Below are positions 16,785 through 26,191 of a stretch of 64,000 bases of DNA, piece by piece. The stretch is from positions 1-64,000 of the forward strand of contig NZ_JBHTFQ010000008.1 in assembly GCF_042666235.1 (NCBI RefSeq), read 5' to 3'. Below the pieces are notes generated by a model, which was given only the letters and a program-made list of their open reading frames with translations, ran no database searches and was not told the DNA's origin. Positions within the stretch are counted from its first letter, which is position 1; each line of letters opens with the position of its first letter. The position numbers and the translations under genes are program-made. The DNA comes from Halodurantibacterium daqingensis (GTDB lineage Bacteria; Pseudomonadota; Alphaproteobacteria; Rhodobacterales; Rhodobacteraceae).

Positions 16785-17272
16785 TGGTTCCGACGGCAGG
16801 CTCTGCCGCCTTGGCGGCCTGTCAAGGAGCCGTGGGCCGCCAGGCTCGGGTTCCGGCGAGGCGAACGAGGTCTTCGCCCGGCGGTCTGCGGATGATCCGG
16901 TGACATCGGCGGGCGGGATGCTTGGCCTGCCTCGCACCGATCGTCCCTGTTCCGGTGCATGAAGCGGCGGTCGCGGGCGCGCGTGGGGTCGCCGCCAGAT
17001 GCATCCCGGGAACCAGCGGCACCCTGATTGCTGGCCGCGCCCCTGGGCCAACGAGACAGGCAGCGGCGTTTGGGGATGGGGGAGGGAGATGCGGCTGCAT
17101 CAGTTCCGTCCAACAGCCCACTCGCCTTCTTCAGCATGGCCGGTCGGCGCGCCTGCGGTGGCGGTGGCGGGCCCAACGGGCCTGCGCGTCAGACGATCCC
17201 TGCCTGCAGCGCATCGTCAGGGCCAGAAGCGGTGCGGGCGCGATCGCCCGACACGCTTCGTCCGGGGGTCAA
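16785..17272. other. Convergent intergenic region, no gene recognised
   Basis: This region lies between the 3' ends of the sugar-acid operon and rhaI. It is very GC-rich and I find no protein I trust in any frame. An eight-base-pair hairpin at 16812-16842 is the only clear element. Confidence 0.5.
16812..16842. terminator. Hairpin after the sugar-acid operon
   Basis: TGGCGGCC and GGCCGCCA form an 8-bp stem around a 15-base loop, 28 bases past the oxidoreductase stop. There is no T-run, so it may stall or protect an end rather than terminate on its own. Confidence 0.3.
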
Positions 17273-18541
17273 TCAGATGATACCGCCGCCGCCTGCCGCG
17301 ACTGCGGGCCGGGTTTCGGCCGCGCGCGCCCTCCAGCCCGAGGCCCGATAGGCCGCGATGGGATCGATCGCGGCGCCGGCGCGCAGGCGCGCCATCTGCA
17401 GGATCGGCTCCACATCGGTGCGGAAGGCGGCGCGCAAGGTTGCGGCGGCCATCAGCGCGTCATTCTCAGCCCGGAACCCTTCAAGCGCGGCGCGGTCCAC
17501 CAGCGATGCCTGCACATAGGCGCGCTGGATCTCGCAGGCCGAAATGATCAGGCTTTCGATCGGGTCCGTGATGTTGTGGCTCTGGTCGATCATATGGGCA
17601 AGGTTCAGGCCGGGCGTGTCCTCCAGCTCGACCAGTTCGTTCCACACCAGGAACAGGCGGAACGGGTCGATCGTGCCGCTGTCCAGATCGTCATCGCCAT
17701 ACTTGCTGTCGTTGAAATGGAAGCCGCCCAGCTTTCCCGCCCGGATGAGGCGGGCCACGATCATCTCGATGTTCACATTGGGTGCGTGGTGGCCGAGGTC
17801 GACGAGGCATTGCGCATGGGGGCCAAGCTCCTGCGCGATCATCAGGCTGGTGCCCCAGTCCTGCACGACGGTCGAATAGAAGGCCGGCTCGTAGATCTTG
17901 TGTTCGGAGAACAGCCGCCAGTCCTCCGGCAGCCCGGCATAGACGTGGCGCATCGCGTCCAGATACCGCTCGAACTGGCGCGACAGTGAGGTCTGGCCCG
18001 GGAAGTTCGAGCCGTCGCCGATCCAGACCGTCAGCGCCTTTGACCCGATGGCCTGACCGATCTCGATACACTCCAGGTTATGCTCCACCGCCTGCCGGCG
18101 CGTGGCGGCATCCGTGTGCGACAGCGAGCCGAACTTGTAGCTGAGCGGCTGGTCCGGCTGGTCCTGAAAGGTGTTCGAGTTCATCGCGTCAAAGCCCAGC
18201 CCCACCTCCTCCGCCTTTTCGCGCAGCAGGGCGGGCTCCGTCTTGTCCCACGGAATGTGCAGGCTGACGCGGGGCGTGGCGGCGGTCAGGGCATGGATCA
18301 CGCCGCAATCGTCCAGCTTGTCCATGATACCGCGCGGCTCCCCCTTGCCGGGGAAGCGGGCGAAGCGGGTGCCGCCGGTGCCGGTGCCCCAACTGGGGAC
18401 GGCGACGGCGAAGCTGGCGGCGCGGGCAACCAGCGCCTCGATGTCCACGCCCCGGCGCGCCAGCCGCGCGCCGAGCGCGTCGTAATCGGTGTCCAGATCG
18501 GCGCGACGGGGGTCGTTCTCGGCCTCGATGATGGTCTTCAT
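17273..18541 (-). CDS. rhaI: L-rhamnose isomerase, Rhizobium type
   Basis: A 422-residue xylose-isomerase-like barrel that converts L-rhamnose to L-rhamnulose. The VPSWGTGTGGTRFARFPG entry, HIPWDK, GFDAMNSNTFQDQ, LFSEHKIYEPAFYSTVVQDWGT, LVDLGHHAPNVNIE and GGFHFNDSKYGDDDLD segments contain the metal-ligand His, Asp and Glu residues expected of the catabolic RhaI group. It lies three bases downstream of rhaD in one operon, divergent from the transporter operon, as in Rhizobium leguminosarum. This RhaI is unrelated in close sequence to E. coli RhaA. Confidence 0.92.
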   Translation of the reverse strand: MKTIIEAENDPRRADLDTDYDALGARLARRGVDIEALVARAASFAVAVPSWGTGTGGTRFARFPGKGEPRGIMDKLDDCGVIHALTAATPRVSLHIPWDKTEPALLREKAEEVGLGFDAMNSNTFQDQPDQPLSYKFGSLSHTDAATRRQAVEHNLECIEIGQAIGSKALTVWIGDGSNFPGQTSLSRQFERYLDAMRHVYAGLPEDWRLFSEHKIYEPAFYSTVVQDWGTSLMIAQELGPHAQCLVDLGHHAPNVNIEMIVARLIRAGKLGGFHFNDSKYGDDDLDSGTIDPFRLFLVWNELVELEDTPGLNLAHMIDQSHNITDPIESLIISACEIQRAYVQASLVDRAALEGFRAENDALMAAATLRAAFRTDVEPILQMARLRAGAAIDPIAAYRASGWRARAAETRPAVAAGGGGII

Positions 18542-18544
18542 GGC

Positions 18545-20647
18545 TTACCTCGTGAAGGCCTGGACGTTGCCGGCATCCACGTTGAGGATGTTGCCGGTCG
18601 ATTTGGCGGACAGGTCGGAGGCGAAGAAATAGGCGCCTTCGGCGATATCCTCGGGCAGGACCGAGCGTTTCAGCATCGAGCGGTTGCGATACATCTCCTC
18701 CAGCCCCTCCTTGTCGGTGCCGTAGGTGCTGGCGCGCTGGTCCAGCCATTCGCCTTCCCAGATGCGCGAACCGCGCAGCACGGCATCGGGGTTCACCACG
18801 TTGACGCGGATGCCGGCGCTGGCCCCTTCCAGCGCCAGACAGCGGGCCAGGTGGATCTCGGCCGCCTTGGCGGTGCAATAGGCGCTGGCGTTGGGGCTGG
18901 CAGCGAGACCGTTCTTCGAGGCGATGAAGATCACCGAACCACCGATATTCTGCACCCGGAAGGTCTTGAACGCCTCGCGCGAGACGAGGAAATAGCCGGT
19001 GGACAAGATATCCATGTTCTTGTTCCAGAGCGCGAGCGAGGTTTCCTCGATCGGGGCCGAGGACGCGATGCCCGCATTCGACACGAGGATGTCGATGCCG
19101 CCGAACTCCACTGCCAGCTCGGCATAGGCGCGGGCGACCTGCGTTTCATCCGTCACGTTCATCGGGACGGACCGCACCACGTCAGCGCCAAAGCGCCCCG
19201 CCAGTCCATCATGCGCCGTTTTCAGCGCCCCTTCGTCGATATCGGCCAGCATGACGCAGGCGCCTTCCCGCAGGAAGCGTTCCGCTGTCGCCGCCCCGAT
19301 GCCGCCCGCGCCGCCGGTGACCAGTGCCACGCGGCCCGCCAGCGATTTCGGCCTGGGCATGCGCTGAAGTTTCGCTTCCTCCAGCAGCCAGTATTCGATG
19401 TCGAAGGCTTCCTGTTCGGGCAGGCCCTGATAGGTGCTGACGGCGCTGGCACCGCGCATCACGTTGATCGCGTTGACATAGAACTCGCCCGAAATGCGGG
19501 CGGTGGCCTTGTCCAGCGCGAAGGTCAGCATGCCGACGCCCGGCACCAGGTAAACAACCGCATTCGGATCGCGCAGGGCCGGGCTGTCGGGCTTCTTGCA
19601 GCGGTCGTAATAGGCGGCGTAATCGTCACGATAGGCGGCTATGGCACCGCCCAGCCCGGCAATGGTGGCATCAAGATCGGGGTTCGCCGGGTCGAAATCG
19701 ACGACCAGCGGGCGGATCTTGGTGCGCAGGAAATGGTCGGGGCAGGAGGTGCCCATGGGTGCCAGCCTGTCCAGCGCCTGCGAGCCCACGAATTCCAGCA
19801 CGGCCGGCTGGTCATCGAAATGCCCGACCTTGTGGCGGTCACCGGAGATCAGGCCGCGGATGGCCGGCATCAGCCGGGCGGCGATGTCGCGGCGGGCGGC
19901 GGGTTCAAGCGTGGGCACCTTCGCGCCCCCGAAAGCGGGCTGCCCTGCGGTCTTGTCCTCAAGCCAGGCGGCGGCCTTGTTGATGATCTCCAGCGTGGTG
20001 AGGTAGCAATCGCGGGCATCGTCCGCCCAGGTGAACAGGCCGTGGCTTTCCAGAACGGCGCCGCGCATCTGCGGGTTTTCGGTCGCCAGTTTCTCCAGCC
20101 ACAGGCCAAGCTCGTAGCCGGGCTTCTTCCAGGGCAGCCAGCCGATGTCGTCGCCGAAAATCTCTGCCGTCAAATCGCGCGAGTTGACCGAAGCCGCGAT
20201 GGCGATGATGGCGTCCGAATGCACATGGTCCACATGCTTCTTCGGCACATAGGCGTGCAGCGGCGTGTCGATGGAGGCCGCGCGCGGGTTCAGCGCGAAG
20301 GTGCAATGGGGCAGGTAACCCACCATCTCATCCTCATGCGCAACGCCGCGATACTTGCCCTTCAGCGCGCGGAGCTTGTCCATGTAGAGCGTGGAGAACC
20401 CGTCCATCGTCATGGACCCGATATCCCCGCCCGATCCCTTCACCCAAAGTACCTCGACCTGTTCCCCCGTGAGCGGATCAGTCTCCAATACCTTGGCCGA
20501 GGTGTTCCCGCCGCCGTAATTGGTAACGCGCTTGTCCGATCCCAGCAGGTTCGACCGGTAGAGCAGCTTTTCCGGCTCGCTCATGGATACGGCCTTCGCC
20601 TCATCCCACAGGTTTTCAAGCCGCTGGCGGGCAATGGACTGGGTCAT
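18545..20647 (-). CDS. rhaD: Bifunctional rhamnulose-1-phosphate aldolase / short-chain alcohol dehydrogenase
   Basis: A 700-residue fusion. The N-terminal class II aldolase/adducin domain (about 1-390) has GGGNTSAK, WVKGSGGD, and the zinc site in KKHVDHVHSDA. The C-terminal SDR domain (about 420-700) has TGGAGGIG, SNAGIAS and YCTAKAAE. It splits L-rhamnulose-1-phosphate to dihydroxyacetone phosphate and L-lactaldehyde, and the dehydrogenase part can oxidise the lactaldehyde. I use the ATG at 20647, directly after GGGAGG, rather than one 21 bases upstream. The divergent region to rhaR holds tandem repeats likely bound by RhaR. Confidence 0.93.
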   Translation of the reverse strand: MTQSIARQRLENLWDEAKAVSMSEPEKLLYRSNLLGSDKRVTNYGGGNTSAKVLETDPLTGEQVEVLWVKGSGGDIGSMTMDGFSTLYMDKLRALKGKYRGVAHEDEMVGYLPHCTFALNPRAASIDTPLHAYVPKKHVDHVHSDAIIAIAASVNSRDLTAEIFGDDIGWLPWKKPGYELGLWLEKLATENPQMRGAVLESHGLFTWADDARDCYLTTLEIINKAAAWLEDKTAGQPAFGGAKVPTLEPAARRDIAARLMPAIRGLISGDRHKVGHFDDQPAVLEFVGSQALDRLAPMGTSCPDHFLRTKIRPLVVDFDPANPDLDATIAGLGGAIAAYRDDYAAYYDRCKKPDSPALRDPNAVVYLVPGVGMLTFALDKATARISGEFYVNAINVMRGASAVSTYQGLPEQEAFDIEYWLLEEAKLQRMPRPKSLAGRVALVTGGAGGIGAATAERFLREGACVMLADIDEGALKTAHDGLAGRFGADVVRSVPMNVTDETQVARAYAELAVEFGGIDILVSNAGIASSAPIEETSLALWNKNMDILSTGYFLVSREAFKTFRVQNIGGSVIFIASKNGLAASPNASAYCTAKAAEIHLARCLALEGASAGIRVNVVNPDAVLRGSRIWEGEWLDQRASTYGTDKEGLEEMYRNRSMLKRSVLPEDIAEGAYFFASDLSAKSTGNILNVDAGNVQAFTR

Positions 20648-20719
20648 GGGATCCTCCCGATTCGGCACGGCACCGGCCGCGCATGTTACTTTCGGTTAGC
20701 AATGCCTGCCCGGCCAAGT

Positions 20720-20746
20720 CAATCAGTTTCAATCAGTTTCGATCAT
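20720..20746. promoter_or_regulatory. Tandem 10-bp repeats in the rhaD-rhaR divergent promoter
   Basis: CAATCAGTTT occurs twice in direct succession (20720-20729, 20730-20739) followed by the related CGATCA. Repeated short A/T-containing sites between a DeoR-type regulator and its target operon are typical operators for that family. A TTGACA at 20784-20789 may be part of the rhaR promoter. Confidence 0.5.
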
Positions 20747-20832
20747 ATAGCGCCGCCTAAGTGAATGATGCGCGCGAAAATGATTGACAATGCGCATAAC
20801 TGCTGGAAACTGGCTGGCAAGGGAGACGCTTC

Positions 20833-21642
20833 ATGCTGGAAACGGAACGCCATCGCATCATCCTGTCGGCCGTGCAGGAACGGCCCGTGGTCAGCGTGGC
20901 CGACCTTTGCGCGCTGACCGGCGTTTCCGAGGCGACGGTGCGCCGCGACATTGCGCAGCTGCATCTGGCCAAGAAGCTGCGCCGGGTGCGGGGCGGCGCA
21001 GAAGCCATCGCGCCGCCGCAATTCGTGGGCATCAACGCACGGCCCTTCGCAGTCAACCAGGTAATCAATATCGCGCAGAAACGCGCAATCGCGCAGGCCG
21101 CGGTCGAGCTGTGTGAGGATGGCGACGCGATCATCATCAACGGCGGCACCACGACCTTCCAGATGGTCCATCCGCTGACCACCAAGCGGCTGCAGGTCTT
21201 CACCAACAGCTTCCCGATCGCGGAGCATCTGCTGAAGCAGTCGAAGAACACCGTGCTGCTGCCCGCCGGCGCGATCTATCGCGAACAGAACATCATCCTG
21301 TCGCCTTTCGATGCCGATGGCAGCAGCCATTTCTATGCGCGGCGCATGTTCATGGGCTGCCGTGGCCTGGGCCCCCTGGGATTGATGGAGGGCGATCCGC
21401 TGCTGGTCCAGGCCGAGCAGAAGCTGATCGGGCAGGCAGATGAGCTGGTGGTTCTGGCCGACAGTTCCAAGTTCGGCCAGCGGTCGAGCCTGCTGCTGTG
21501 CCCGCTGTCGCGCATTCATACCGTCATCACCGATGACGGCATCGACGACCGGGCCGCCAAGATGCTGGAGGCGGCGGAAATCCGGCTGATCGTGGCGCCC
21601 GTCGCCCAGTCGGCCAAGAAGACCCGCGCGCAAGAGGATTGA
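20833..21642 (+). CDS. rhaR: DeoR-family regulator of rhamnose catabolism
   Basis: A 269-residue DeoR/GlpR-type repressor. The N-terminal helix-turn-helix is VSVADLCALTGVSEATVRRDIAQL and the C-terminal sugar-phosphate-isomerase-like effector domain includes INGGTTTFQM, TNSFPIAEHL and VVLADSSKFGQRSSL. It heads the transporter-kinase operon and faces rhaD. In Rhizobium, RhaR represses both rha operons until a rhamnose intermediate is made. Its gene ends 35 bases before rhaS. Confidence 0.9.
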   Translation: MLETERHRIILSAVQERPVVSVADLCALTGVSEATVRRDIAQLHLAKKLRRVRGGAEAIAPPQFVGINARPFAVNQVINIAQKRAIAQAAVELCEDGDAIIINGGTTTFQMVHPLTTKRLQVFTNSFPIAEHLLKQSKNTVLLPAGAIYREQNIILSPFDADGSSHFYARRMFMGCRGLGPLGLMEGDPLLVQAEQKLIGQADELVVLADSSKFGQRSSLLLCPLSRIHTVITDDGIDDRAAKMLEAAEIRLIVAPVAQSAKKTRAQED

Positions 21643-21676
21643 TGCGCGGCAACGACAAAGGGGAGGAGACCCGAGA

Positions 21677-22663
21677 ATGATGAGAAAGATCCTGACGACG
21701 GCCGCGATGGCTTCGGTCCTGATGGCCGGGGCGGCGCAGGCGGAAACGGTGCGTATCGCGCTGGTGGCCAAGGCGCTTGGCATCGGCTTCTTCGAGGCGG
21801 CCGCGAAGGGCGCCGAGGAAGCGGCGGCCGAGCTGGGCGATGTCGAGATCATCTATACCGGTCCGACCGACACCACGGCGGAAGGCCAGATCGAGGTGCT
21901 GAACAGCCTGATCGCGCAGCGCGTCGATGCCATCGCGGTCAGCGCCAACGACACGGATGCGCTGGTGCCGACGCTGAAGCGCGCGATGGAACGGGGCATC
22001 ACCGTGATCAGCTGGGACAGCGGCGTGGCGCCGGAGGGGCGGCAGATGCATCTGAACCCGTCCTCGGCCCCCCTGATAGGCAACACGATCATCAAGCTGG
22101 CCGCCGACCATCTGCCCGATGGCGGGCAGGTCGCGGTTCTGTCGGCGACCAGCACCTCGACCAACCAGAACACCTGGATCGCCGAGATGCAGAAGGTCAT
22201 GGGCGATTACCCCAACATCGAGGTCGTGGCGACGGTCTATGGTGACGACCTGGCCGACAAGTCCTATCGCGAGGCGCAGGGCCTGATGCAGAGCTACCCG
22301 GACCTTGACGCAATCATCGCACCGACCAGCGTGGGGATCGTGGCCGCCGCGCAGGCGGTGACGGATGCCGGCAAGGTCGGTCAGGTGAATGTCACCGGCC
22401 TCGGCCTGCCGTCCGAAATGGCGGGGCATGTGAAATCGGGTGCGTCGAAAAGCTTTGCGATCTGGAACCCCATCGATCTGGGCTATTCCGCCGCGATGAT
22501 CGCCCATGCGCTGGCGACCGATGCGGCGACGGCGGAGCCGGGCGCGACCATATCCATCGGCCGGATGGGCGAGGTGGTGCTGGATGAGAACGGCGAGGCC
22601 GCGATGGCCGACCCCTTCACCTATGACGCCAGCAACATCGATGAGTTCAGCTCGATCTTCTGA
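21677..22663 (+). CDS. rhaS: Rhamnose ABC transporter, periplasmic binding protein
   Basis: A 328-residue protein with a Sec signal (cleavage after GAAQA, about residue 22) and the fold of pentose/hexose binding proteins (Peripla_BP_4). Landmarks are LVAKALGIGFFEAAAKGAEEA, VDAIAVSANDTDALVP, WDSGVAPEGRQMHLNPSS and DLDAIIAPTSVGI. It delivers L-rhamnose to RhaP/RhaQ. GGGGAGGAG precedes the double ATG; either Met could start. A strong hairpin follows its stop and can explain higher expression than the downstream genes. Confidence 0.92.
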   Translation: MMRKILTTAAMASVLMAGAAQAETVRIALVAKALGIGFFEAAAKGAEEAAAELGDVEIIYTGPTDTTAEGQIEVLNSLIAQRVDAIAVSANDTDALVPTLKRAMERGITVISWDSGVAPEGRQMHLNPSSAPLIGNTIIKLAADHLPDGGQVAVLSATSTSTNQNTWIAEMQKVMGDYPNIEVVATVYGDDLADKSYREAQGLMQSYPDLDAIIAPTSVGIVAAAQAVTDAGKVGQVNVTGLGLPSEMAGHVKSGASKSFAIWNPIDLGYSAAMIAHALATDAATAEPGATISIGRMGEVVLDENGEAAMADPFTYDASNIDEFSSIF

Positions 22664-22673
22664 GCGCTGACCT

Positions 22674-22696
22674 GCCCCGGCGCACGTCGCCGGGGC
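22674..22696 (+). terminator. Hairpin between rhaS and rhaT
   Basis: A perfect 9-bp stem, GCCCCGGCG pairing with CGCCGGGGC around a five-base loop, followed by CTTTCC. Hairpins after the binding-protein gene of ABC operons commonly stabilise the upstream message and partly terminate transcription, which raises binding protein over permease. Confidence 0.55.
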
Positions 22697-22716
22697 CTTT
22701 CCGCAGGACCAGCCAC

Positions 22717-24243
22717 ATGAATTCCGAACAGAGCGCAGAGGCAGCCCCCGTGCTGTCGTTGCGCGGCATCGTCAAGACATTCCCCGGTGTCCGCGCCCTC
22801 GACGGCGTGCAGCTTGACCTGTTTCCGGGGCAGGTCACCGCCCTGATCGGCGAGAACGGCGCGGGCAAGTCCACCATCGTCAAGGTCCTTACCGGCATCT
22901 ACCAGCCGGATGAGGGGCAGATCCTGCTGGACGGCGCGGCGGTCGGTTTCCCCGATGCGCATTCGGCGCAGCAGGCCGGCGTCACCGCGATCCATCAGGA
23001 AACCGTCCTGTTCGACGAACTGACCGTGGCCGAGAACATCTTCATCGGCCACGCGCCCCGCACCCGGTGGGGCCTGATCGACCGCCGCGCAATGCGGGAG
23101 CGGGCGTCGGAAATCCTGCGTAGCATCGGCGCCTCCATATCGCCCGGTGCCCGGCTGCGCGACCTTGGCATCGCCAGCCGCCATCTGGTCGCCATCGCCC
23201 GCGCCCTGTCGGTCGATGCACGCGTGGTCATCATGGATGAACCCACCGCTGCGCTTTCCCACAAGGAAATCGGGGAGCTTTATGACCTGGTCGAGACGCT
23301 GAAACGGCAGGGCAAGGCGATCCTGTTCATCAGCCACAAGTTCGACGAGATCTTCCGCATCGCCGACCGCTGGACCGTGTTCCGTGACGGCGCCTTCGTG
23401 GGCGAGGGCCGGATGGAGGGCACGACGGAGGCAGAGCTGGTCCGCCTGATGGTCGGGCGCAGGGTGGACCAGATCTATCCCAAGCGCCCGGCGGCAATTG
23501 GTCCGCCCGTTCTGACAGTCGCTGGCTACAGCCACCCGACCGAGTTCGAGGACATCAATTTCACGCTTCATGCCGGCGAGATCCTCGGCTTCTACGGGCT
23601 GGTCGGGGCCGGGCGGTCCGAGGTGATGCAGTCGCTGTTCGGGATCACCCGGCCGTCGAAGGGGGCGTGCAGGATTGCCGGGAAGGTTCGCGTCCTGCGC
23701 ACCACGGCGGAGGCTGTGGAGGCGGGCATTGTCTATGTCCCCGAGGACCGGGGCCGGCAGGGTGCGGTCAAGGGCCTGCCGATCTTCCAGAACGTCACGC
23801 TGCCCTCACTCGCGCGCACCAGCCGTGCGGGTTTCCTGCGGCTGGCCGAGGAATTCAGGCTGGCGCGCGACTATACCCGGCGGCTGGATCTGCGGGCCGC
23901 CAGCCTCGATCAGGACATCGCGCTTCTGTCCGGGGGCAATCAGCAGAAGGTTGTCATCGCCAAGTGGCTGGCAACCCGGCCACGCGTCATAATCCTGGAC
24001 GAGCCGACCAAGGGCATCGACATCGGCTCGAAGGCCGCCGTGCATGACTTCATGTCCGAACTTGCGGGGCAGGGGCTGGCCGTGATCATGGTCAGCAGCG
24101 AGATCCCCGAGGTGCTGGGCATGTCCGACCGCGTGATCGTCATGCGCGAGGGCCGCATCGCCGGCGAATTCGCAGGCCCCACCATGACGCCGGAAAACCT
24201 TGTCCGCGCCGCCGTGGGCATCGACCGCAGAGAGGTCGCATGA
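22717..24243 (+). CDS. rhaT: Rhamnose ABC transporter, ATP-binding protein
   Basis: A 508-residue tandem ATPase of the sugar (RbsA/XylG) group. The first domain has Walker A GENGAGKST and Walker B VIMDEPTAAL. The second has a degenerate Walker A (GLVGAGRSE) and an intact LSGGNQQKV signature with IILDEPTKGID, the usual asymmetry of this family. It powers the RhaP/RhaQ permease. Its stop overlaps the rhaP start by four bases. Confidence 0.93.
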   Translation: MNSEQSAEAAPVLSLRGIVKTFPGVRALDGVQLDLFPGQVTALIGENGAGKSTIVKVLTGIYQPDEGQILLDGAAVGFPDAHSAQQAGVTAIHQETVLFDELTVAENIFIGHAPRTRWGLIDRRAMRERASEILRSIGASISPGARLRDLGIASRHLVAIARALSVDARVVIMDEPTAALSHKEIGELYDLVETLKRQGKAILFISHKFDEIFRIADRWTVFRDGAFVGEGRMEGTTEAELVRLMVGRRVDQIYPKRPAAIGPPVLTVAGYSHPTEFEDINFTLHAGEILGFYGLVGAGRSEVMQSLFGITRPSKGACRIAGKVRVLRTTAEAVEAGIVYVPEDRGRQGAVKGLPIFQNVTLPSLARTSRAGFLRLAEEFRLARDYTRRLDLRAASLDQDIALLSGGNQQKVVIAKWLATRPRVIILDEPTKGIDIGSKAAVHDFMSELAGQGLAVIMVSSEIPEVLGMSDRVIVMREGRIAGEFAGPTMTPENLVRAAVGIDRREVA

Positions 24244-25211
24244 GCATCCTCAAATCCCGCGAGGCCGTTCTGGCACTGGCCATCCTCGCGCTGCTGATCC
24301 TGATCGCGGGGCGCTTCCCGGCCTTCGTGACCCCGGCCAACCTGGCCCGCGTGCTGACGGACACGTCGCCCCTGATCCTGCTGGCGCTGGGGCAGATGGC
24401 GGTGATCCTGACCAAGTGCATCGACCTGTCGGTGGCGGCGAACCTTGCGCTTTGCGGCATGGTCGCGGCGCTGATGGACGGGGCGGGGGTGCCGCTGGTG
24501 GTGATCCTGCCGGCCGTGATCGCGCTTGGGGCGGGCCTGGGCGCGGTGAACGGCCTTCTGGTGTGGAAGCTCGCGATCCCGTCGATCGTGGTGACGCTGG
24601 GAACGATGACGATCTTTCGCGGCACGATCTTCCTTCTGACCAATGGCGCCTGGATCAACGCGCACCAGCTGAGCGACGCCTTCAAGGCCCTGCCGCGCAT
24701 GGTGATCCTCGGGCTGCCGGTCATGGCGTGGATCGCGGTCGGCGCTGTTGCGCTGATCGCGTTGGCGGTCGCGCGGCTGCCGCTGGGCCGCGCGCTTTAT
24801 GCGGTGGGGGGCAATCCCCATGCGGCGGGATATGCCGGGATCTCCGTCGGGCGAACACAGTTCGCGGCCTTCGTTCTGGCGGGCGCGCTGGCCGGGTTGA
24901 CGGGCTATCTCTGGGTGGCGCGCTATGCGGTGGCCTATGTCGATATCGCGCGCGGGTTCGAACTGGACGTGGTCGCGGCCTGCGTGATCGGCGGCATTGC
25001 GATTGCGGGCGGGGCGGGAACCGTGGCCGGCGCGGTGATGGGCGCGCTGTTCCTTGGCATCATCAAGAACGCGCTTCCGGTGGTCGGCATCTCGCCTTTC
25101 TGGCAGATGGCGATTTCGGGCAGCGCGATCCTGATCGCCATTGCCGTCAACACGCTGGCACGGCGCGACCCCGGGCGCATCATCCTGAAACAGGCCGAGG
25201 CGCGGACATGA
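24240..25211 (+). CDS. rhaP: Rhamnose ABC transporter permease 1
   Basis: A 323-residue RbsC-like permease with eight to ten membrane segments and the family motifs KCIDLSVAANLALCGMVAAL, GLLVWKLAIPSIVVTLGTMTIFRG, and ALYAVGGNPHAAGYAGI in the cytoplasmic loop. It pairs with RhaQ; translation is coupled to rhaT (ATGA overlap) and to rhaQ (ATGA overlap at 25208). Confidence 0.92.
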   Translation: MSILKSREAVLALAILALLILIAGRFPAFVTPANLARVLTDTSPLILLALGQMAVILTKCIDLSVAANLALCGMVAALMDGAGVPLVVILPAVIALGAGLGAVNGLLVWKLAIPSIVVTLGTMTIFRGTIFLLTNGAWINAHQLSDAFKALPRMVILGLPVMAWIAVGAVALIALAVARLPLGRALYAVGGNPHAAGYAGISVGRTQFAAFVLAGALAGLTGYLWVARYAVAYVDIARGFELDVVAACVIGGIAIAGGAGTVAGAVMGALFLGIIKNALPVVGISPFWQMAISGSAILIAIAVNTLARRDPGRIILKQAEART

Positions 25212-26191
25212 CAACGGCACCGCGCCATATCCCCGACCGCCTGACGAGCCCCGCCGCGCGCGCGCTGAAAAGCTGGGAGACGCTGCTGCTGGTCGTTGCA
25301 GTGACGATCTTCCTGCTGAACGCCATGGCCTCGCCCTATTTCCTGGACCCTTGGAACCTGAGCGATGCCAGCTTCAACTTCACCGAAAAGGCGATGATCG
25401 CCTTCGCCATGGCCATGCTGATCGTGGCGGGTGAGATCGACCTGTCGGTCGGCGCGATCATCGCGCTTGCCTCCACCGCGATGGGCATGGCGATGAGCAT
25501 GGGTGCCGATATGCCGATGATCGTGCTGGTGGGGCTGGGGACGGGATTGCTGTGCGGTGCCTTCAACGGCGCGCTGGTGGCGGGGCTGGGCCTGCCCTCC
25601 ATCGTCGTGACGATCGGCACGATGAGCCTCTTCCGCGGCATCAGCTATATCGTCCTGGGCGATGCCGCCTTCACCGGCTATCCGGCCAGCTTCGCCTGGT
25701 TCGGGCAGGGCTATGTCTGGTGGGTCATCACGGTAGAATTGGTGATCTTCGCCATTGCGGCGCTGGTCTTTGGCCTGCTGCTGCACCGCACCAGCTTTGG
25801 CCGCACGGTCTATGCCATCGGCAACAACGCCACCGCCGCGCGCTTTTCCGGCATCCGCGTAGACCGGGTGCGCTTCATCCTGTTCCTGCTGACCGGCGTG
25901 ATGAGCGGCGTCGCCGCCGTCTGCCTGACCTCCCGCCTCGGATCGACGCGCCCCTCCATCGCGTCGGGGTTCGAGCTTGAGGTCGTGACAATCGTCGTCC
26001 TGGGCGGCGTCAGCATCCTTGGCGGGTCCGGCACCATCCCCGGCGTCGTGCTGGCGGCCATCGTGATGGGCCTGGTGACCTTCGGGCTGGGGCTGCTGAA
26101 CGTGCCGGGCATCGTGATGTCCATCGTCGTGGGTGCGCTGCTGATCGGCGTCATCGCCGTGCCGCGCCTGATTTCAAAGCTGAGGTCGTGA
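25208..26191 (+). CDS. rhaQ: Rhamnose ABC transporter permease 2
   Basis: A 327-residue second permease of the same family, starting at the ATG at 25208 that overlaps the rhaP stop. Motifs: EIDLSVGAIIALASTAMGMAM, GLGLPSIVVTIGTMSLFRGISY, VYAIGNNATAARFSGI. The two permeases differ in loop lengths and are thought to form a heterodimer. The longer open frame upstream is out of frame with rhaP and is not used. Confidence 0.92.
   Translation: MTTAPRHIPDRLTSPAARALKSWETLLLVVAVTIFLLNAMASPYFLDPWNLSDASFNFTEKAMIAFAMAMLIVAGEIDLSVGAIIALASTAMGMAMSMGADMPMIVLVGLGTGLLCGAFNGALVAGLGLPSIVVTIGTMSLFRGISYIVLGDAAFTGYPASFAWFGQGYVWWVITVELVIFAIAALVFGLLLHRTSFGRTVYAIGNNATAARFSGIRVDRVRFILFLLTGVMSGVAAVCLTSRLGSTRPSIASGFELEVVTIVVLGGVSILGGSGTIPGVVLAAIVMGLVTFGLGLLNVPGIVMSIVVGALLIGVIAVPRLISKLRS

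Noticed and set aside
18080..20764. An 894-codon plus-strand open frame opposite rhaD and rhaI
   Set aside because: It is a GC-rich shadow of two well recognised minus-strand genes. Its translation is rich in Arg, Gly, His and Gln and has no domain pattern.
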